NCBI GenBank assembly: GCA_019359395.1
Contig: JAHHHK010000051.1
Span: forward strand, 1-34,947
Direction of reading: 5' to 3'
Length of the DNA stretch: 34,947 bases
Origin: Komarekiella atlantica HA4396-MV6
GTDB taxonomy: Bacteria; Cyanobacteriota; Cyanobacteriia; Cyanobacteriales; Nostocaceae
Shown here: positions 30,602 through 34,947 of the stretch, in pieces
Layout: each line of letters opens with the position of its first letter
How positions within the stretch are numbered: position 1 is the first letter of the stretch
Notes under the pieces: model-generated
Told to the model about the DNA's origin: nothing
The model's input: the letters and a program-made list of their open reading frames with translations, nothing else
The model's database searches: none
Program-made: the position numbers and the translations under genes

Positions 30602-30723
30602 TTCTCAAACATCCTTGATTGATTAAATGGTTATTGATTGTAGAAGCCTATGCCATTATTCGCATTTTGCACTAGGCAGAAAAAATATTTTGAATGCTAA
30701 ACCATAGTTTGGTTAAATTCTCT

Positions 30724-31284
30724 CTACGCTGTCACTACAGGCTTTGACCAAATATATGGCTGAAATGGTTTGTCGAGAGGCGTTTTAGCGATGTGATTTG
30801 TGTAGTTGTGCATTACTTTAATTGCTATGCCAAGAATTACTTCTAGTACTTGGTGTTGACCATAACCAATTGCTAAAAACTCCTCAATTTCACTATCTTC
30901 AATCCAACCCCGTGCTTGAATCATTCGTTGCGTGAAATGGCGCAATGCTTGCAATTTTGCGTCCTTGAGTGGTGTTCCATCGCGTAGTGCTTGAATATCT
31001 TCAGCAGGCATACCAATCATCTTTGCCAAGCTGGAGTGAGCTGCCATGCAATAGTGACACTCATGTTCATAATTTGCCGTCAGATAAATAATTTGCTGTT
31101 CAATTGGACTGAAACTTGTTGTCTCAAACAAATCCCATAACGCTATCGAACCTTTGAGTAATGCAGGTGCTTGAGCGAAAATTCCTTCTAAATTTGGAAT
31201 AAACCCAAACGTTTGTTCCACGTGAACTAATGTCGCTTTGGAGTCTTCAGGGGCGCTATCAATCGTGTGAATGGTAAATTCCAT
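30724..31284 (-). CDS. AhpD-like / carboxymuconolactone decarboxylase family protein, 186 aa
   Basis: The motif YEHECHYCMAAHS (C76, C79, H83) is the redox-active E-x2-C-x2-C-x3-H signature of the AhpD-like branch. Helices around it (PIEQQIIYLTA, ALRHFTQRMIQARG) are typical. The family reduces peroxides or acts as a peroxidase-associated thiol protein. GAGG lies 9 bp before ATG 31284. It is divergent from a TetR regulator, and two matching operators lie between, so it is very probably the regulated target. Confidence 0.85.
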   Translation of the reverse strand: MEFTIHTIDSAPEDSKATLVHVEQTFGFIPNLEGIFAQAPALLKGSIALWDLFETTSFSPIEQQIIYLTANYEHECHYCMAAHSSLAKMIGMPAEDIQALRDGTPLKDAKLQALRHFTQRMIQARGWIEDSEIEEFLAIGYGQHQVLEVILGIAIKVMHNYTNHIAKTPLDKPFQPYIWSKPVVTA

Positions 31285-31310
31285 CGGTTGTTGCCTCGAA
31301 TGTGTTAGCA

Positions 31311-31330
31311 GGGAGACAAGTTTGTCTCCC
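31311..31330. promoter_or_regulatory. TetR operator 1
   Basis: GGGAGACAAGTTTGTCTCCC is a perfect palindrome, with core AGACAA-GT-TTGTCT (31314-31327). It lies 27 bp from the AhpD-like start codon. Confidence 0.75.
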
Positions 31331-31358
31331 TAAAGTTGGTGCTATTGTATTTCAAAAA

Positions 31359-31372
31359 AGACAACTTTGTCT
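31359..31372. promoter_or_regulatory. TetR operator 2
   Basis: AGACAACTTTGTCT repeats the core of operator 1 with one change in the spacer. It lies 13 bp before ATG 31385 and 45 bp (centre to centre) from operator 1. Confidence 0.75.
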
Positions 31373-31384
31373 ACTCATCTAACT

Positions 31385-31960
31385 ATGACTTCTGAATCGA
31401 GTCACACTCGGCAACAAATTTTAGAAACGGCTTCTGAACTGTTTTACCAGAAGGGGATTCAGCATGTAGGTATTAATGAAGTCATTGCAGCATCGGGCGT
31501 TGCCAAACGAACACTTTATCGTTGGTTTACATCCAAAGACTTGTTAATTGAGGAAGTGATGAAATATCGCGCCCTTCAGTGGTTACGCTGGTTTGAAACT
31601 GCGGTGTCAGAGCGAGGTAATACACCCAAAGAACGCTTATTAGCTACGTTTGATGTGTTGCGTGAGTGGTACTCAAGTCCCAATTTTCGGGGTTGTCCGT
31701 TCATCAATGCTGTTTTGGAAATTGCCGATGCCTCTCATAAAGCGCATCAGGTTTCAGTTGATTTACGTGAGTCGATTCGACAAATTATTATGGGTTTGGC
31801 AGATGAGGCTGGCATAAAAAATCCTGAATCCTTTTCACAGCAATATCTTCTTCTAATTGGAGGAGCCAGTTTAATGGCAACTATTGAACAATCACCCAAT
31901 GGAGCAACGTTTGCTCAAAGTGCGCTCTCAGTGCTGATTGATGCGAGCATAGAAAATTGA
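31385..31960 (+). CDS. TetR/AcrR-family repressor, 191 aa
   Basis: The N-terminal HTH is clear: TRQQILETASELFYQKGIQHVGINEVIAASGVAKRTLYRWFTSKDLLIEEV (about 8-58). The C-terminal ligand domain is helical (FRGCPFINAVLEIADASHKAHQ). ATG 31385 is preferred to TTG 31367, which lies inside operator 2. Divergent to the AhpD-like gene with two palindromes between, it most likely represses itself and that gene, perhaps in response to an electrophile or oxidant. Confidence 0.9.
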   Translation: MTSESSHTRQQILETASELFYQKGIQHVGINEVIAASGVAKRTLYRWFTSKDLLIEEVMKYRALQWLRWFETAVSERGNTPKERLLATFDVLREWYSSPNFRGCPFINAVLEIADASHKAHQVSVDLRESIRQIIMGLADEAGIKNPESFSQQYLLLIGGASLMATIEQSPNGATFAQSALSVLIDASIEN

Positions 31961-31964
31961 TAAT

Positions 31965-32131
31965 AGACCTCTTGCAAAAATCAGAAAACTATTAGTGTCA
32001 TTCTGACCAAAACGTAGTGGAGTGTACCCCTACGCAAAAGCCAAGCTACGCCCTGGTTCCCCAAGAAAGAATCTCACTCCTATGTTTCGCTTTGCTCAAC
32101 ATGACAATTTAAGCATTTATGCAAGAGGTCT
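31965..32131. mobile_element. MITE-like element, 167 bp, with terminal inverted repeats
   Basis: AGACCTCTTGCA (31965-31976) and TGCAAGAGGTCT (32120-32131) are exact inverted repeats; extended to 17 bp they differ at one base. No transposase frame lies inside. The termini resemble those of IS5-type elements, from memory. It starts four bases after the TetR stop codon. Confidence 0.7.
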
Positions 32132-32145
32132 AATGACCCTTGTAC

Positions 32146-32204
32146 AGACGCGATTAATCGCGTCTCTACTCTTAACCCTTGTACAGACGCGATTAATCGC
32201 GTCT
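32146..32204. repeat. Two perfect AGACGCG palindromes in tandem
   Basis: AGACGCGATTAATCGCGTCT occurs at 32146-32165 and 32185-32204, each followed by CTACTCTT. Together with 25731-25750 this makes three copies in the window. It is a dispersed host repeat and not part of the phage-like element. Confidence 0.9.
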
Positions 32205-32305
32205 CTACTCTTGACTCCTTTTTTGCAAACTACTTACCAATAAGCGGAGTACTGACGATGAATCAGTTAAAATCTGATTCAAACAATTGGTAAATTTCGC
32301 TAGTC

Positions 32306-33151
32306 GTGCCTACTTCTGCAAAAACCTTTCCTGTCTGGGCATTTTTCTCGCTGTTAACCAACGGCATATTGATGCTGGCGGTCATCTTGCTAATCTGGCA
32401 ACAGCAGAGATTGACTGCTTTTTTTGGGACTACAACTTCCCTAGCTCAAGTCAATCTGAACAGTGACCAAGCTGTTACACCTGTTTTGGGTTCCCGTATA
32501 AAACTCAATTACCAGCAGTGGGTAGACATCCTCAAGAAAGAAGCTGAGGTAGTCGCTAAGAAACGTCCTCCGTATTTAACTATACTGGCAGGAGATTCTC
32601 TGAGTTTGTGGTTTCCTGCTGAGTTATTACCTGAAGGCAAAAATTGGCTAAATCAGGGAATTTCCGGCGAAACCAGCAACGGATTATTGAAAAGATTAGA
32701 TCTATTTGACCGCACTCAGCCAGAGGTGATTTTTGTGATGATTGGCATTAATGACCTAATTCGGGGAATGAGTGATGAGGCAATTTTAGATAATCAGCGG
32801 CAAATTATGAGTTACCTGCGAAGGGTACATCCAACAGCACAAGTTGTTGTCCAGTCGATTTTGCCGCATGGGGGAGAAGAAACAACTTGGGAAGGACGGG
32901 AAAAACTGCTGGCTGTTGACAATAGTCGCATTCGCCAGTTGAATCAGCAATTACGAAGTGTAGCTGCTAACGAAGGTGTCAAATATCTTGACTTGTATTC
33001 CTTGTTTAGCAGCAAGCAAGGTAATCTCCGCCGCGAATTTACTACTGATGGCTTACACCTCAGTCCTGAAGGCTATATAGTTTGGCGTTCTGCATTGCAG
33101 ATTTATAGCAACGTGGAATTAGAACCCCAATTTCAAAAACAGAAGAAGTAG
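32306..33151 (+). CDS. Membrane-anchored SGNH/GDSL esterase, 281 aa
   Basis: An N-terminal TM (about 12-32, AFFSLLTNGILMLAVILLIW) anchors the protein. The SGNH blocks are all present: GDSLS with S98, the Gly block NQGISGE, the Asn block GIND (147-150), and DGLHLS with D248 and H251. This is a complete catalytic triad with oxyanion residues of a lipase/esterase acting on lipids or cell-wall esters in the periplasm. The start is GTG 32306, without a clear ribosome-binding site; a GAATCAG / CTGATTC inverted repeat lies upstream (32260-32280). Confidence 0.85.
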   Translation: MPTSAKTFPVWAFFSLLTNGILMLAVILLIWQQQRLTAFFGTTTSLAQVNLNSDQAVTPVLGSRIKLNYQQWVDILKKEAEVVAKKRPPYLTILAGDSLSLWFPAELLPEGKNWLNQGISGETSNGLLKRLDLFDRTQPEVIFVMIGINDLIRGMSDEAILDNQRQIMSYLRRVHPTAQVVVQSILPHGGEETTWEGREKLLAVDNSRIRQLNQQLRSVAANEGVKYLDLYSLFSSKQGNLRREFTTDGLHLSPEGYIVWRSALQIYSNVELEPQFQKQKK

Positions 33152-33314
33152 TAGGGAGGTAAAAGGTAGGAAAGGTGAAGAATTATTTTCCCCCACTCTC
33201 CCATTCCTGCATTCTTTCAAGAACAAATAATATGTTTGAACACAAGTCTGTATAAATCGCCTCTTGGCGCGAGAAAATAAAAGCTAGTGATTTAATTAAG
33301 TTGGCAAATCTAAT
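33152..33314. other. Spacer between esterase gene and ispH
   Basis: This 160-bp spacer has a purine-rich tract followed by a pyrimidine-rich tract (33152-33205) and a GGCGCGAG module near 33266 that also occurs at 23630. No gene is seen. Confidence 0.4.
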
Positions 33315-34520
33315 ATGGATACAAAAGCTTTTAAGCGATCGCTGCAACATTCAGAAAATTACAATCGCAAAGGGTTTGGTAATCAAGCAGAAGTTGCTAC
33401 CCAGTTGCAATCTGAGTATCAAAGTAACTTGATTCAGGAAATTCGCGATCGCGACTACATCCTACAACGTGGTAGTGTCACGATCCGTCTAGCGCAAGCT
33501 TTTGGCTTCTGCTGGGGTGTAGAACGTGCTGTAGCGATCGCTTATGAAACCCGTCAGCACTTCCCCACAGAACGCATTTGGATTACTAATGAGATTATTC
33601 ACAACCCTTCTGTGAATCAACGTATACAAGAGATGGAAGTAGAATTCATCCCCGTTGAAACAAATCAGAAAGATTTTTCTGTTGTCGCTACTGGTGACGT
33701 GGTTATATTACCTGCTTTTGGGGCTAGCGTCCAAGAGATGCAAATACTTCACAATAAAGGCTGTAAAATTGTCGATACAACTTGCCCTTGGGTATCTAAA
33801 GTTTGGAATACGGTAGAAAAACACAAAAAAGTTGATTACACCTCAATTATTCACGGTAAATATAAGCATGAAGAAACTGTAGCTACTAGTTCCTTTGCTG
33901 GTAAATATTTAATTGTGCTGAATTTACAGGAAGCAGAATATGTTGCTAAATATATTCTCAATGGTGGAAACCGTGAGGAATTTTTGGCTAAATTCGCTAA
34001 AGCTTGTTCCGCAGGATTTGACCCAGATCAAGATTTAGAACGGGTTGGTATTGCTAATCAAACCACAATGCTCAAAGGCGAAACTGAGCAAATTGGGAAG
34101 TTGTTTGAGCATACTATGTTACAAAAGTATGGCCCAACTGAATTAAATCAACATTTCCAAAGCTTTAATACTATCTGTGACGCCACCCAAGAACGGCAAG
34201 ATGCCATGCTGGAGTTGGTGCAACAAAATCTCGATTTGATGATAGTAATTGGTGGTTTTAATTCATCGAATACTACTCAATTGCAACAGATTGCTTTTGA
34301 CCGAGGAATTCCTTCTTATCATATTGATACTGTTGAGCGCATTAAATCAGGACATTCCATTGAACATCGGCAATTAAATGGGCAGTTGGTAATCACAGAA
34401 AATTGGTTGCCTATTGGAGAAATTATTGTGGGAATTACTTCTGGTGCTTCTACACCAGATAAAGTGGTGGAAGATATCATTAAGAAGATTTTTGACTTAA
34501 AGACAGGATCAATAGTTTAA
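33315..34520 (+). CDS. ispH: 4-hydroxy-3-methylbut-2-enyl diphosphate reductase (IspH), 401 aa
   Basis: This is the last enzyme of the MEP isoprenoid pathway, a [4Fe-4S] protein making IPP and DMAPP. The three cluster cysteines are C66 ([12 protein letters not shown]), C157 ([12 protein letters not shown]) and C288 ([14 protein letters not shown]). Other family motifs are [33 protein letters not shown] and ITSGASTPD. Length ~400 with an N-terminal extension is the cyanobacterial/plant type. ATG 33315 has no Shine-Dalgarno sequence. Three HIP1 sites lie in the first 230 bp. The products feed carotenoid and chlorophyll synthesis. Confidence 0.95.
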   Translation: MDTKAFKRSLQHSENYNRKGFGNQAEVATQLQSEYQSNLIQEIRDRDYILQRGSVTIRLAQAFGFCWGVERAVAIAYETRQHFPTERIWITNEIIHNPSVNQRIQEMEVEFIPVETNQKDFSVVATGDVVILPAFGASVQEMQILHNKGCKIVDTTCPWVSKVWNTVEKHKKVDYTSIIHGKYKHEETVATSSFAGKYLIVLNLQEAEYVAKYILNGGNREEFLAKFAKACSAGFDPDQDLERVGIANQTTMLKGETEQIGKLFEHTMLQKYGPTELNQHFQSFNTICDATQERQDAMLELVQQNLDLMIVIGGFNSSNTTQLQQIAFDRGIPSYHIDTVERIKSGHSIEHRQLNGQLVITENWLPIGEIIVGITSGASTPDKVVEDIIKKIFDLKTGSIV

Positions 34521-34537
34521 GCAGAAACTCAGCCCTA

Positions 34538-34563
34538 ACCCCTCTTTGGTAACCCAGAGGGGT
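34538..34563. terminator. Stem-loop after ispH
   Basis: ACCCCTCT (34538-34545) and AGAGGGGT (34556-34563) pair perfectly with a 10-nt loop, 18 bp after the ispH stop. There is no T-run, so it may be an mRNA 3'-end stabiliser more than a strict intrinsic terminator. Confidence 0.5.
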
Positions 34564-34654
34564 GATAATCGTTTGTAGTTGTTAGCTCATATATATAGCT
34601 ATATAGCGGTTCTTACCTCAGTGAGGTATAGGTTTATTTTGGGAGCATCCACTT

Positions 34655-34830
34655 TTGGAAGAAACACCGGGCGATTGGAAATCGCGCGTCACTTGCTACA
34701 AGTCTCTTAACCCGAAGGGCGCAGTGGCTTGGCTATACCCGCCTTTCCTGCGGAACGCTACGCGAACGCGGGTTTTGGAGAGTCCGCGCAGGCGGATGCG
34801 CGTTTGTGTAGTTCCAGCCTTTTATACCAA
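34655..34830. repeat. GC-rich palindromic intergenic repeat
   Basis: The composition and modules (CCCGAAGGGCGCAG, GGAACGCTACGCGAACGC, GTCCGCGCAGGCGGATGCGC) match the mosaic at 23618-24090. A frame through it is not a gene. Confidence 0.65.
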
Positions 34831-34884
34831 GTCCGGTTATCATAAACCACTTATAATCAAGGAAAAATAACCTCAAAAAATGAG

Positions 34885-34947
34885 ATGCCTAAAAAAGCGT
34901 ACTTAGCCAACCACTTTAATTCAGATGAACTAAAGCAGAAGTATCTC
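34885..34947 (+). CDS. Start of an IS630-type transposase, cut by the window end
   Basis: ATG 34885 opens MPKKAYLANHFNSDELKQKY, running off the window. From memory this matches the N-terminus of IS630-family transposases in cyanobacteria (MxKKxYLAxHFTSEELKxKYL). Only 21 codons are visible. The left end of the insertion sequence should lie shortly upstream, after the GC-rich repeat. Confidence 0.55.
   Translation, partial: MPKKAYLANHFNSDELKQKYL

Noticed and set aside
34655-34870. Frame of 71 codons after ispH
   Set aside because: It lies in a GC-rich intergenic repeat and has no start context or family pattern.

Overview
The window looks like chromosome of a filamentous, Nostoc-type (Nostocales) cyanobacterium. 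The evidence is the many HIP1 octamers (GCGATCGC) right of about 15 kb, the xisH/xisI pair, a caspase-GUN4 fusion, a cyanobacterial-type IspH, a high-light-inducible-protein remnant, and the GC-rich palindromic, heptameric and MITE-like intergenic repeats typical of this group. No database could be searched, so family names rest on motifs and recall.

Positions ~126-15010 form a foreign, phage-like element. It holds one HIP1 site (14447-14454) in more than 14 kb, against more than fifteen in the next 20 kb. A minus-strand block (186-5526) looks structural: two tandem paralogues, a tail-fibre-like beta protein, a Cys-rich protein, a small coiled coil, a 788-aa tape-measure-like coiled coil with hydrophobic segments, a one-TM coiled coil and a 72-aa phage-type protein. 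A plus-strand block (5629-14692) has tightly overlapping phage/plasmid-type genes: a PD-(D/E)XK nuclease, a DUF4326 protein, a P-loop ATPase, a DUF3846-like protein, an antirepressor-like protein, and a SAP-domain protein divergent from a ribbon-helix-helix protein. No integrase, terminase, portal, capsid or relaxase was recognised, so the element probably continues to the left or is defective or satellite-like. Its most striking property is a dispersed motif, tandem copies of the near-palindrome GTTATYCAATAA(C), at nine places, seven of them directly in front of start codons on both strands. It looks like the operator of an element-wide regulon; the ribbon-helix-helix protein at 14002-14190 is a candidate binder.

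Positions 15181-17981 carry chromosomal genes: a double histidine phosphatase and a dihydroorotase-like protein with degraded metal ligands and an in-frame repeat insertion. Positions 18184-23578 read as a conflict/defence island: xisH broken by one nonsense codon, xisI, an AbrB/PIN toxin-antitoxin pair, a second antitoxin whose PIN toxin is cut to 40 codons, a two-gene module of a small partner plus caspase-GUN4, and a PD-(D/E)XK nuclease-like protein. GC-rich mosaic repeats (23618-24090) follow.

Positions 24141-34520 hold housekeeping and transport genes: a CrtISO/CrtO-like FAD oxidoreductase, an MlaF/MlaD-type lipid-transport pair, a short NrtB-like permease, an AhpD-like protein divergent from a TetR regulator with two matching operators, an SGNH esterase and ispH. 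Between them lie decayed genes: a TPR remnant, a frameshifted HLIP and a secreted protein whose signal peptide is split by one base. The window ends in the first 21 codons of what looks like an IS630-type transposase.
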